Shown here: in pieces, positions 1 to 14,400 of the stretch
Position numbering within the stretch: position 1 is the first letter of the stretch
Layout of the letters: each line of letters begins with the position of its first letter
Source: Epiperipatus broadwayi
Taxonomy: Eukaryota; Onychophora; Udeonychophora; Euonychophora; Peripatidae
Direction of reading: 5' to 3'
Assembly (NCBI GenBank): GCA_028023455.1
Contig: JAQFVV010006695.1
Coordinates: 248,001-312,000, forward strand
DNA: 64,000 nt
The notes under the pieces: model-generated
The model's input: only the letters and a program-made list of their open reading frames with translations
What the model was told of the DNA's origin: nothing
Database searches by the model: none
Position numbers and translations under genes: made by a program

Positions 1-1906
1 TTCCATTACTACGACCTATATTTCTTTTCTTTCTTTAAAAAAAATCCTGCAGGATTTTTAGGCTTAGGCTCAATATTAAAGAAATTTTCTAAATTCTTAT
101 TTTCACATTAGTACCAACTTCATTTTCTTTCCTTCATTTTTATTCCTTATGGCCAAGAAAATGGGCACTAATTTTAGATTTAAAATTCAGTTTAGATTAA
201 AAATTTCATGTTCAATGCTCAAGAAATACATATATGTTGAAATAAGAAAATTATCGTGTCACAATCTAGATGGTAATGTAATCAATATCTGATGATTTGT
301 AGTCATTTCTAAGCACTAAGATTCATTTATAAAGAATTATTAGAAAAAAAACATAGTCTTTATATATAATAATCTTCTATTATATTTATAATGCTTTCAA
401 ACACTTGTAGTATTTGAATTTAAAAAAAAACAACACAATATAGACTTCAAATCTGTGCAATATTCTCTCCCCTCCTCCAAGAAATTGCAAACCATACATA
501 CATTCGTAGCCTTAATTCAGATTAGACTGCAGAAACTATTTTTCAGAGTCTAATTTTAAAGCTAACTAATGCATAAATCAAGAATACTAAATGGTAATGA
601 AATCAATGCAAAAAATCAAAATATTTATAATGTGTGTGGCTGTGAATAAAATATAATGGAAAACAATAATGAAGCAAAGTATTGAAAGTATTATAGCTAT
701 TCAGAAAAAAGAGTGCTATTGCAGAAGTTAACACTTTGAGATATCAAATAATAAACTTCATGTATACATGTGGTTGTATTTGTTGTTCACAAACTAATTT
801 ATACAGTCCCCAAAACTCATTTTTTATTTTTTTGTTTGGAGATAATATACCTCTATTCATTTATAAGTAGTGGCTAATGACTGCATATGTGGGTTGTTCT
901 GAAAGAGCTTATAAGAAATTTGAGCACTCTAAATCAGAGCTAGGCATAATCCATGGACTTTAAGCTCCAGTCTGCTATTATACCAAACCACATGGCATAA
1001 TTTAAGATGGTTAAGTCATAAATTTACAAATAAATTAAGAAGTTAATTGATTTGCATACATATGACTAATTATCAATATATATCTTAACAAAATAGTGTA
1101 TGCTGTAGTAGTAATTTCATAAAATAATATGATTAAAAATTTCGATCATTAGATAATATCACACTGTAGAAAAACAATTTGCTTGCCAATAAACATTCAA
1201 TATTCAGTGGTTTGTGGATTTTCAGTATGGAACATTATACAAATTTCTTAATATGCATTGGTGGGGAACAAATTTTTTATTTTGTCTACTTTTATTTAAT
1301 GAAGATGTGACTATAATTTATTCCCCATGATAATTGAAAAACTTCATTGAATGTTGATTTTGAATTGTGTAGATGGAGAGCTAATTACTTGTCAATTTAA
1401 TCAGGTTTTTGCTATTTTTTTAAATCTAATAGTTTCATTTGCATAAATATATCTTAATATATATCGATAATCTATATACTTTTATTTCATCATTTATTTA
1501 TTCTAGATCACAAGTTCTATATGGTTTATTTCTATTTTTAGAATAGTATATAAATTTGATATTTTTTTAATGTTAAAAAAAAAACCTTATAGTCAAAACC
1601 ATCTGAAAGTTTTATTATTAAAGGGGTGCTAATTTAATTACCAAGTGCAACATAACTTCCATCAAATGTAATCCATTACTTAAGCAGATTTTCAAACTCC
1701 AAGCATTCTGTCATTGAGTAAATTGAGATTGTTCTAATTTGGAAATCATTCAAATGAAATTTCAATACTGTTCCATAAGAACATATCAATAATATATCAG
1801 TCAAGCAAAATATATTATTTTACTAATCTATCTGAAAAGTTTAAATAACTAAAACGTCAAAATTATTTATATTTTTAAGACATTTATATATATATTGTAA
1901 TTATTA
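1..1906. other. 3' flank of the 3-beta-HSD-like gene
   Basis: This A+T-rich DNA has no supported coding region or RNA gene. Possible polyadenylation hexamers (AATAAA on the minus strand, e.g. around 1494-1503) lie about 0.4 kb after the stop, but none can be chosen with confidence. Confidence 0.4.
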
Positions 1907-2463
1907 TTATAAAACAATACTTTTATACCAATCTAAAGAATGCTTCATGGACTCTTCATTTGTGTAAAGTGGTTTATAATCTAACATAATTCTTGCTTTC
2001 ATTCTATTAAAGAATATAGTCCTACAGGTATACATTACATTATTCACAGGAAGAAAATTTTTGTCATAGAAATTTTTAAGTCTTAATAATGATAAAATAA
2101 AATATATAAAACTAAATAAAAAATATATAAACCAAAAAGGAATTTTCATTTCTGATATTGATAAATTACATTTTTGAAAAAATATATCAAGAAAATCAAA
2201 GAAGTTAGTTAATGGTGTATCATCTGTGATAAAATAAGCTTCTCCGCTGGCAGCTTCATTATGTTCAATAGTTTTCAATGCAATAATATGAGCCCAAGCA
2301 GCATTTCCAACATAAGTAAATTGAGATTTAGAATGTCCATTGCCAAAACGAGGAATAACCCCATAATTGCCCTTTGCTCTTTTTAAGGCTTGAGTAATAA
2401 AGTGAGTATCATGTTCACCATACATAATGGTAGGTCTCAGAGAAAGAGTTCTCAAGAAAGAAC
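1907..2463 (-). CDS. Terminal coding exon 4 of the 3-beta-HSD-like gene
   Basis: The acceptor AATAG precedes 2463 and the TAA stop lies at 1909-1907. The exon encodes residues 168-352: the RPTIMYG segment, the substrate-side domain (QFTYVGNAAWAH), a membrane-type helix rich in F, I and L, and the C-terminal D-Y-K-P element that corresponds to GY.P in relatives. Confidence 0.9.
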
Positions 2464-5400
2464 CTATTAATTAATAATAATAAAGTTAACATTTTGATCA
2501 GAATATATTTTATATACAGTTAGACAATCATTAATCCGAATCTCAATTCCAGGCCTTTTAGGGATATGTGATTTTCTTTGAATTTCAGCAATAAAATCTT
2601 TTCCCTGCTTATTATAAACTAAATCTGTTAAAAATTCATACAAACACTAATTTTACTATCTATAGTGCATGTATATTGAAATCCTTTTTGTATACTATAT
2701 AAATTTATTTTATTAATAACAATATAAAGTTTAAAATATAAGATATTTTAATGATTTTATCAGCAAAAAAAGTTTATATAGCAGCATTGTAATAACAACA
2801 TCAAACCAAAAAATATTTTGCAATTTTTCAGGTAATAGAAGTTTTTGAATTAGTGATGTTCGGATTATTGATAGTACACCTGTATTTAAATTGCTTTACA
2901 AATATTTTGTGGCTAAACAGTAAAATTCTAAAACTAAAAAAAAATGCAAGGAAAAAAGAAATATTAAACTAACCATTTTTTAACTGTTTTTTGTTTGCTT
3001 CGAGAACTATTTTTTCTGCTAAGTATTTGCTCTCTGCATATTTCCCAAATAAAAATTTGTCAGGTATATTAGTTAAAATTTCACTGCCATGTATGATATC
3101 TTTTTTCCCAATCACTACATCCATAGTGCTTGTGTAGATTAAATAGGAAATGTTGTATTCAATGCATGCAGATATAACATTTTCAGTTCCTAAATAGTAA
3201 ACAAAAAAAATCATATAACTTCATTTATAACAAGTTTTTTTTTTCAGTCTATTTCTTATGCTAGTGACTATGAAATTTTTACCAAATTTAAAATTTTGGT
3301 TCCAATTTTTGCTGATCGAATATTTAATTTAAATAAAAATTAAAAATGCTTCCAAATAATACTTTCCATGACTTTTAATTTATATGACAAAAATAACAAT
3401 AAACTCTATTAAATGAAAAAATAAATAAATAATGTGTTTATAATGAGAAAATAACATTTTGTTTAATGACCAAATTAGAATCCAATAAATTTATGTTAAA
3501 ATTTAAACAAGCTGATAATTATTGATCTAATGCAAAATTTTGAATCCCATTTTTTGTTTATATTTTTTTACAAATGGACACTTTCTTAACATCAATGTAT
3601 GTAATAATATGAAATCATCACATGGGTCACTGTGTGATTCAAAGGGCTGGTTCTCTATCACTGTATTAAAAATTAGTGATATTAATTTCCACATTACTAG
3701 TTTTAGAAAAATTACTGATAACTCTGTAAATGCTTTCAAATTCCTATATTTGAATTTTTTATTACTCAAATTATTAAAACAGGTGCCTGAAATAAATCCA
3801 GTTGCCAAAAATCAATTATAGGTAAGAATAAGCATGATTTTCAATGCTATTTTGATCTGATTTCTTTGACTTGCTTACTGCCTATTTTAAAAAAGCTTCT
3901 TTGCAATTGTTAGATCACTATTTTTTTTTTTTCTATTTACAACTGAGTATCTTGATATTACCATATAATTCTATAATTAAAACCACTTCTTTTCTTTTCA
4001 AAAACTTTATTTGATGTAAATATATATCCACTTATTTCCAACGTTTCGACTATCTTTACTCTATAGTCATTTTCAAGGATCTAGAAAAAACATTACATTA
4101 TAAACAAACTTCACATAATAAAACCAAAAAACAAAAATAATCAAAAACAATATAAAACATATAAACCCCATAAAATTTAAAAATAAATAAAATACATTAA
4201 AATCAATTAAATTAAAAACACAAAACATACACCACACTTACTTGACTCCTCAAAAAACTTTCCCTTTTTACATATAATGTTTTTTCTAGATCCTTGAAAA
4301 TGACTATAGAGTAAAGATAGTCGAAACATTGGAAATAAGTGGATATATATATACATCAAATAAAGTTTTTGAAAAGAAAAGAAGTGGTTTTAATTATAGA
4401 ATTATATGGCTATATGTACTGTATATTTTTGAAAAGAAAAAAGGATTGAGTCGTGATTAGAAACAGAAGTAAATGGATTTATCTTGATATTACCTTATAA
4501 TATTAAAAAATGCTCAATTTTCTAAGATTTTCAAAGCATTTTATTCTTTTTTTCTGTTTTAAGTATTTAGCAGTCTACCTCAGGTTTCCTATTTTTAAGG
4601 AAAAAATTTGAAGGAAGATTGAAACTAACTATAAAGAAAAATAAGTATCATTATTATATTCTCATAAGGATTGTTAAAACATATCCTTAAAAAATTCAAT
4701 ATACTAAAGCTAGATCCAAAACTTCTCACTAATGAAAGATGCACTCTGGGGATATATATATATATTTATATAAAACAAGTCTAAATAGAAATTTATTAAA
4801 ACTATGATCTGGAATCTAGTGATTAATTTGGTTAGAAAAATATATTTAAAATCATTCTCTATATAAATAAGATCTATTCTATATCCCTTTAGTATTTAAA
4901 ATCAATCTAAATATTTGAATATATAAGTCAGCCCATCTTTAAAAAAACTAAATTGTCTTAAAGCAAAAAAATATATTAAAATTAATTTAGTTAATAATTA
5001 ATTTCTTTATGCATCAAAAGTGAAATTAGCTCATTTAGCTTAAATAAGCATATGCAAATAGGTTGAAATTTAATTATTTTAATAATAATTTTTAAAAAAA
5101 GCAATTGACAATAACACTTTAAGTAAAAAAAATTATAAGCCTAAAAAATAAAAAAAATAATAACTTTTGGTATTAGTAGAGTATAACTATAGTAATTAGT
5201 TTATATCTGATAGCATTACGTTTTCCTGAGATCATTTTCTCATACACTGAAAACAACTTATTTATAGGTTCCAGGCTATACTCAAGCAAAATTACCATTC
5301 AACAAAATACCACAAATGTAAATTTAAAAACAAATAATCCTTTCTTAGTGAAAGTGAATTTTCCATAATAAAAACATAAAAAAAATATGCATATGACAAG

Positions 5401-8400
5401 CATAAATAATGTTCTTAATGTAAATAATTCCTAATCACATAACTAGAAATATTTTTAATTTGATCACTATATTATGTGAAAAAATTATTAATAAGCTTTC
5501 TAACTTTTATATATAATATACATAAATTTGAAAAGCATGAATAGTCTTTTCCTGATACAAATACACAATTTTAAAAAGCATAAAGTTATATAAAAATGAA
5601 AATTATTTCTTTATTTGGATTTACGTGGGTTGGTTTTCTAATTCTATTTTTCTGGTTCATGGTTAAAATCATATATGTAATAAAATAATTTTAAAAATAT
5701 AGTATTGTATTCTCAATGCTAAAATATAATATACATTAGATTTCCACACTGTATAGTTCATGCAAAGTATAAATCATTCAATGTACATTTTCCTCCCACT
5801 AAATTAAGATTAAGATAATTACCAAGTCATAATATGTTTTGTAAATCTTGATTACAAATTCAAATTATCAGCTTCACTATTCAAAGCTCTGATTTCTAAA
5901 TACTGCTGAAATTTCTTACAAACTGACAAATATTTAAGATGAGATATATCAACAACTTTATAAATTACAGTATTATGATGCACTAAATTTACATATTTTC
6001 TATCACACATTTATAAAAATACATATTTTAAATTAATGTTTAACACTCATTATAACTAAATCAAGACTTAAACTGAACAATTGATTTTTCATATAAGTGA
6101 CCTTCAGTTTAAATAAAAGTTTGTGGCAAAATAAATTTTTTTAAACTTAATTATAATTAAAAACATCTTTAGCAATAAAGAAAGAAAATATAATCAATGC
6201 TTTTATTTACTATGTATTAAAAAGATCATTGTTTTCTTCAATCATAATTGGGTTTGAGATAAAAATGTGGAGAATACAGAAATTGATTCAATCACTACTT
6301 TGTATAAAAAGTGATTGAGTTATTTAATTTCTGAATACTCACTGCTTTGATTTCAAGTTATATATAACAAAACCCAATTATGATTGAAGAAAACAATTAT
6401 CTTTTTTGTTTTTTAGTACATAATAAATAAAAGGATTTATTATAAAACATTTTTTGCATATATTATTTTTAACTTTTAGTATTCATAAAGTAAATAAGAG
6501 CATGCAAATTTTATAATTAATTGAAATTAAGATTTGTGTTTATTTCTATTTTAATTGAGCACTAACACTTTTTAGAATAAAGCTTATTAAAAAAATAAAA
6601 AGGTTTCAAAAATATAATACTCTTTCATGCACATCAACGAAAACATTGAACCGATATTGTGTTTGAAATTCATCTAGATTATATAAACCATCTGACAACT
6701 CTGAAATATTTTATTGTCAATACATTGCCATTGATTTCTAACATATGTACAATATTTGAAGGAAATCCCTTTGGCAGAGGTATGTCAAAATTGATTGCAA
6801 AATTTATCTGAAATGAATAACAAACAAAATTTCTTAAGTTAAATTAAAAAACAAACAAACAATGCTTTCTTAACATAAAGTAAACAATTCTGACAATGAA
6901 ATAATTACATCAAGAATAAAAATGTTATGACAATTGCTATCACTTGCTACAAAGTACATATTTTCAAATGTATCTTTCACATGTTTCTAAGAGTTTTGTT
7001 AATTTAATTTCCTTACATGTTTAGTTTTATTGTTAAAAATGATATAAATATTTTTTTAATTATTCTATATATTATATACTGCATAAGAATTTTAGCTGAA
7101 ATATAGAATAGAATTAGTAAACTAATGTTAACATCAGGAAAGAAATGATTTCCAACTGATATCCAAGTGTTATATATAGAATTCCCTTTTAAAAAAAAAA
7201 AAAAAACGAAACAAAAAATGAGCCATGAAAAGAATTTCTAATTTAAGCAATTCATGTTATAATGTCAAAAGCAAATGAAAAGTCTTATTAATGTAGATTT
7301 ATGAAAAGTAAATGGCAGACAATAACATCAATGTAATATTTTATGTTTTTAAAAGTTCAATTTTAGTTCAAATGTACATGTTTGGTACAATATATAAAAG
7401 AAATATAGTAAATAAATTTTTAACTTGGCACTAAATTTTTCCTGTCTAAATATTTGTGTCAAATAGTATCTTTGCTATAATCTATTAGATCTGTAATAGA
7501 TTACTCCAGAATACAAACATTTCAATATATTAATAAATGAACAGACGATTTGGTGAATATGCTTATCAAATCATGTCCATTATTTGAAACTCCATCATAA
7601 ACAAATAAGTGAACTAAACTGATAATTAAGCTTATCAAACATGATATATTTCTGTCACTAGTCAAAGCAGAAAATGTCTTGTACACATACAAGCTATCTC
7701 AGCCAGGAACAGTTGTGTCTATTGCAGAAATCATAATTTAGTGAGAAAAAATGTTTGTTTTATTATTAATTCATTGTAAAATGTTTATTGTAGCAAATCC
7801 TTTTTTATTTTGTAACATTTAAAAAATAAAGCTTCAAATTTTTATCAAACTAAACTATCACTGAAAATTAATTTTATAGAAACAAAATTTATTAAAATTA
7901 GAAAAAACAAGATGTGAAAATCCAAATGCATATGGAAAATTAATTTAAACAATAGTTCATCAGTCACAGAAGGATTAATCAAATTAATTATTTAATCTTT
8001 GATATTTAGAGCAAGATAATTTTCATTGCCTTGGACAAAAAAAGAGTTTTTGAATACTTGAAAGACTTCTGCAATTCTGGTAGTTCTTGGACTTCACTTT
8101 CAATTATCTACGACACAAAATAAATAAAAATAGGAAAAAAGGTTACAAATTAATAAAAAAAAAAAAGCTTAATTTTCTATATTTTTATTTGTTTTGTTCA
8201 CGGAGCATATATTAGTAGTATGCAACATCTATATACATGTATGTTAAAAATTCATACTATCTGGTTCACCATTATTCATAAAGTTTGATATTCACAACAT
8301 AGATTGGAACCAAATATCAGATATTTAGGAATCACTGTAATTCAAATTTCCATATGTTTAATTTAATATAAAAAAAGTCTAGAGTAGAAATATTTCTAGA

Positions 8401-11400
8401 TATAAGAAATTTCAGGCAATAATTATAGAGGAACTCATTATTAAAACTTAAGATTTAAAATTTTATGTTTCAAATAACAGATTAAATTTTCCATAATATG
8501 AATTCATGAAAGAATTGATTAGTCATGAGTACAGTCCAGATTAGGAATGAGCCAAATCTCTCCCAAGATTTTTTGGTTCCTTTTATAAATATATTAATAT
8601 AACCTGCTTTGAACATTGGTTTTATAAGTTTAAAGTGTGGATTTGCATTTGTTTCTAAATGAAGTATTTAATATTCATCTGATAGTTTCTGAATATCAAT
8701 AAAATCAAAATATAGTATTTTATACAAATACTTAAAATTATTTTTGCATAGTGATCATTAATATACAAATCATTGATATAGCAATACTTCCTTTGGTTTT
8801 GCAGCATTATTGTTACTAGTTATATCAAGTATTTAGTCTTTTCTAATATTCATTAGTTCTATTCAGCATTACTTCTAATATATCTCATTCATCAATCTAA
8901 TGATGTAATCATTATTATTGAATATATAATATTGTAAACGTTAAATAGAATCACTGTTTTTGACAGTATTCCATCTAATCAATAATTTGATCCTTTTAAA
9001 CTCAAATAAGTCAAATAATTTTTCTTATCAGGCTTATAAAAATGATACATTTTTCTGCTAAAATACTTTTTATCATTTTATTAAGGTTATGTTCTGCGGA
9101 AAAATAAAATATTAATATAAACATCTTCATTTTCTGTTCTACGTGATGTCAAAAATATACTGCTAAAATGAAAGGTGATAACATTATCTTTTTCAGCCCA
9201 TACATATATCATTCATGGCCACAATCAAACAAATGAGGCAATTCCAGCTTCAGAAAAGGCAATGATAGAAAAACATAAAAGGACACATAATAACAATTAA
9301 TAATAAAGCATGTACATTAAGGAAGCTGGTGCAAGCTACATCTGGTAGAATACGGTTTTAATTTTTTTCTTCTAGTACTTTATAAATCTAGTAAATCTAA
9401 TTAAAAGCAAATCAATTTTGTTTATAAATGAACTAAAATTAAAAATATAAAATTTTATAGATCACAAGGATGATTGTTCATGTATGTTTGACCCAAATAT
9501 GGCAGCTCTTTGAATACCATATACAAAGATATATCCTATACTTATGTTGAAGCTATTAAAACATCATCAACACAGGTGAAAAAGGAATACATTTCAAAAA
9601 ACAATATCATAAAAAAACCAATGCCAATCTCAAGATTTCATCAATCTATAATGAACAATCGCATAAAATTAAATATATTTTTAATACATCTCAATTAGAA
9701 AATAACATAATGGAAGAGGCCTGGACTGAAGAAAGCCTAAGTAAAACAGCAGCGAGATATAATGTGACAAATCAAGAGATTTATTTATGTTTTTTTACTG
9801 ACCAATCTATTATCTTTGCGATCATGGATATAAACTGTATACTTTATAGATTTCCAAAAGATATTAAACAATAAATGCAAATAACATGTTATTTGATAAA
9901 ACAAATCTCAGATTATCAAAACCCTCACTATGGCACAAATGAATTCTATAATGAGAAATAAAGATTCAAGAAGGAAATAAAACAATATAGCACAGTATTC
10001 TTCCAACAAAATCAAGGAATAGCTATTGTCACCCCCCAATTTGCAATATTTACACAGAAAAACTTGAAATTACTCCATATCCACCTAGTTTGGCTTTGCT
10101 ATGTAAAGACATAAGCACTGCTACAAACTCTGAAACAGATCAACAACTTATCCCCTTCAATTAAATTTACAATAGAATCAGAACAAGGATAAAAATTGGC
10201 ATTCTTAGATGTTCTTGTGACAAGACTCCTTGGTAAAATCAAAACTACAATTTACTGAAAACCAACACATACAGGAAAATACTTAGCCTAAATATCCAAT
10301 AACACCAGAACACACAAAACATGGAATTATACTATCACTATTATAACGATCGAAATGCAAAGTGAAGATCGAATCTAACCGCAAACTACGATATCTGCTC
10401 TACGGGGCACCATCTAGGCATTTAAACCTAGAAAAATTTATAGAGTAGGCAGATACGCGCTGTTAAGATTCCACTTTATTTAAATATTCAGATCATTAGC
10501 CCAAGTCACTAGCTCAGTGGAGACGCAGAGATAAAAATCTATATCTTAATTTATATCTTAAATATAAATAAATAAAAGCCACTGCCAGAAATTAACACAT
10601 AAAAATATTTTTTTACGCACATATAAAATAACATTTAAATTTTGAGGAATAAATTCAACATTTTAGATTTTGCTATTAATCTTTAGTTTTACATTTAAGT
10701 AAATTACAACCATGAGTTTAATATTTATTTAGTGAGTCGAGTATGAATAGACTACATAGATCTGCATTTGAAAAGAAAACATTCTTCCCTGATTTAACCT
10801 TAGGCAACAAATTTCGCAATCAAACTGGCGCCAATCCATCTGATACATTTAGTTTCAATAATAATTTATTATTTCTAATGTATACAATGATGTGTAATCA
10901 TACAATTGGGGTTTACATTGTTGTTCTAACTATCTTGTTATTTCCGTTTGGGGTCTGATGAGTCTATGTTGCCCAATATGGTGTGAACATTAGATCTTTC
11001 ACATATTTGTTATCTGATTGTTAGCCCCCCCCCCTTTTGCCTTGTTGTTAGTTTGGCATATTGTATAATGTCCAAGTGTCTTCAAATGTTTTCGACGATG
11101 CCAGGAGTTGGTCTCTCTTCTGGATTTTAATCATTGTTTTGGAAAAAACCTGTTTTATATTAGGTTGTGGGTGTTCCATGATTAGTTTACAACGTGTAAC
11201 CCATATGGCATAGTTCAAAAACACAGAGAGACGTATTACTGGATAGGTTTTAGTATTGATACTATCTTTCAGAGATGAAATCAGTTGGAAATCTATCTTG
11301 GTGTTGGAGAGTATGATTTCTCGGATCACTCTGAATCCCATACATTGTGAGAAAAGGTGTTCCAATGTCTCATCGCCGTTCATGCAAATGCTGCAAGTAG

Positions 11401-14400
11401 GGTCTATGTTGTGACCACGTTTGTAAAAGAGGAAGTGATTAGTAGGTAGTCCATTAATGTTGTATTTAATGAGGAAGTCTAAGTATTTGGCCTCTAGACT
11501 CCATCTTTTAAAGTTGGATACCAGTTTCTGATTATTGTAATAAAATGTGTTGATTATAGGATGTAAGATTGTGTATGCTTGCCATAATGATATTTTAGAA
11601 TTGAATGTGGAGTCATTTATTGGGCAGTGCTGTTTGATAAAGCTTGTGTTTCTAGTGATACATGTTTGTCTATCTGGTGGGGGTCGGTCAGTGGGTGTTA
11701 CCTTTTGAAGGAAAGTTTTTTGGAGAATTGTGTTAAAACCATATGATGCTACCAAGTTGTGTATGACATTGTGGGTTTTGTGGTAAATCAATGCCTGAAT
11801 GGAGTGGAGAGCAAGATCATTTAGCTTCCTTGGTCGCTGAGTGCCTTTGAGGCTGATCACGACCGTTTTACCTTTCCAGAAAAGCCTTGAGCACAAGCCA
11901 TTTATTTTATTTATGAAGCTTTTGTTGCATTTGATAAATGGAAGAAAGTATGCTATTTTTGGCATCACATTCATGTTAATTAGTGCTACCTTGCCAGGGA
12001 GGGAAAGGTAGACTTGTGACAAGGAAGTGATGAATTTGTTTGTTGTTTCTAGGATGTTATCCTGAATCTCTTTGGTCATTGCTGTGGTAGATTTGAATAT
12101 GGGAAACCCAAGATATCTCTGTGGCTTGGCAGAGAAGAGGGTGTTAATTTTCTTTCCTGAACCAATTTGCCAGGAGGAAGACTTGCTGGGGTTGAATTGC
12201 AGCCTGTATTTCTCAGAATAGCGGCTTAATATTGTTTGTAGCAAAGGAATATGTTTTCTTGATGGTAGGATGATCATTACATCATCCATGTAGGCAAACG
12301 TGTTGAATTCTCTGCGTAAATTGGGTATAAAAAGACCTGGTAGATTTTTTTCCAAATCCATCAGGAGAGGATTTATATATGCGATGAAGCATAGGGCACT
12401 GAGAGGGGAACCCTGAGGGAGAGCTTGTGTCAGTTTAAATCCGGAGGTGATATTACCATCCATAGTGATAAAAATTTCCCTGTTGTATAGTAAGTTGCTT
12501 ATGATCTGGACAGCAGCTGCAGGAACATCATACTCGGCCAAAATATTTAAGAGTATGTCTATATGTACCGAGTCAAAGGCTGTAGCAATGTCCAGTTGAA
12601 TAGCTATCGGCCCTGACTTCCGGTGGATTCTGACATAGTCAATGATGGAGATTATGTTGCCCATTGCATGTGCAGTAGAGGATCCCTTTTTGGCATATTG
12701 GTTATTAGATAGGTGCTTTAAGACATTTGGTTGGATGAGGTCTTTGATCACAGACTCTACAATTTTAATTAACAGGGGTGTCATGGAAATAGGTCTGATG
12801 TTTGAGAGATCCATAACCTGATTTTTTTTTTTAATAAATGGAACTAGCGCCACTGGGTAAAGGTTAGGTATCACTCTATTACCAGTTGCTAGGTAATCCA
12901 CCATCTTCTTCATTATGGGAATTGCAAATTGATTGAGGTGTAGGATTAGGAATCTGGGAATCCCATGTAATCCAGGATGTACACCATCTGGAAGGGAAGA
13001 TATTTTCTGTTGGAGTAGGTTTTCTGTGATCCCATGTGGTGCCTGTGGATCAACTTCAGACCAGGGTTGCGTGCCATTGAAGGTTGCGGTTTGCATTCTT
13101 TGCCGGAAATGTTCTTTTATTGTGTTCATCATAGGTGTTCCCAGTAAGGTTTTCCCATCTGCAATGATGGAGGTGGGAGTGGTTTTGTTATTTTTCCCTC
13201 CAAGTGCCCATCTCAAGTAGCCTTTGGTCCAGTGATGTTGTTGTGATAAATAACATTTGGCTCTCCTAATGGATAGGTATTCTGCCAGAGATTTTTGTCT
13301 TGATCAGTATAGGTTTTTAAGACTATATATATATCTTGTGTTTTGATAGGTTGACTTTGGAGCATCTGAAGCTGATTCTCTATTTGTAGAAGATCTCTGA
13401 AGAGGCCATTAGGGCCTTTGACTTTCATGGTGTGGTGTTTTAATATTGTCTGTAGGATGCCTATAAATGAAAACCAGGCTTCTTCAGCTGGTCTTGAAAG
13501 GATGTTGATTTTGTGAAAATATATATAAGATTCGGACACTATGGCCTCTGTCATGTTTGATTTAGTGACCATCCGCATGGTTTTGTGAAGAGCCTCTGGG
13601 GTTGGGAGGCCAGCCATGGTTTCAAGAGTAACTACAAGGGCCATATGATCCGAAAACGACACTGGTAAAAGTTTTGCATTTAGATGAAAATGTAAATCTG
13701 GTGAATAATATAATAGGTCTATTAGGGTTTGGTGGGATTTGGTGTAAAAGGAGTAGGATCCGGGAGGAAGGAATCCTTCCCCACACATCAAGTTTCTATT
13801 TATCAGTGGAAGAAATTTTAGGTTAAAGCGACCATATGTGGTGTTAAAATCTCCCAATATAAGTAAAGAGCCTGATTTGTTGCTAAGGATAGCATTTAAA
13901 ATCTGAATTATTTTGTGATAGATAGTAGGATTGTTTGAAGTGTATATATAAGCTAGATTTATGCTGTAGCCCCAATAGTCTATTTCTAATAAGATTAAGT
14001 TGTTATCCAAATAGAGAATACAGAATTTGTTTGGAGGAAATTTTTTGTTAATTAATACTCCAACCCCTCCAGCTGCTGAGTGTCCAACTGAAAATTTAGT
14101 GAAGCCCATAATGGCAATTAATGTTTCTATTTTAGTGTCAGTGTTATTATGGAATTTGGTTTCCCCCATTAGAAGGATGTGGGGAGAGTTAATGCTTATC
14201 CAATTTCTAATTGCGTGAGCACGGGCCAATGAGTTGAGGCCACGGACATTAATCCCTGCAATTTTATAGTTCATAATATAGTGTCCCTGCCCCTCCAGCC
14301 GGCCCCTGGTCTCGGGGAGAATTTGGAAGTAAATGACTATAATTGGTTTCTTGATCTGATGCTTCTTCCAATGAGAGTTGATGTAGATTTGATTCCATGA

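Noticed and set aside
3527-3821. Overlapping 93-residue frames on both strands
   Set aside because: Intronic, mutually overlapping and without family features or splice context.
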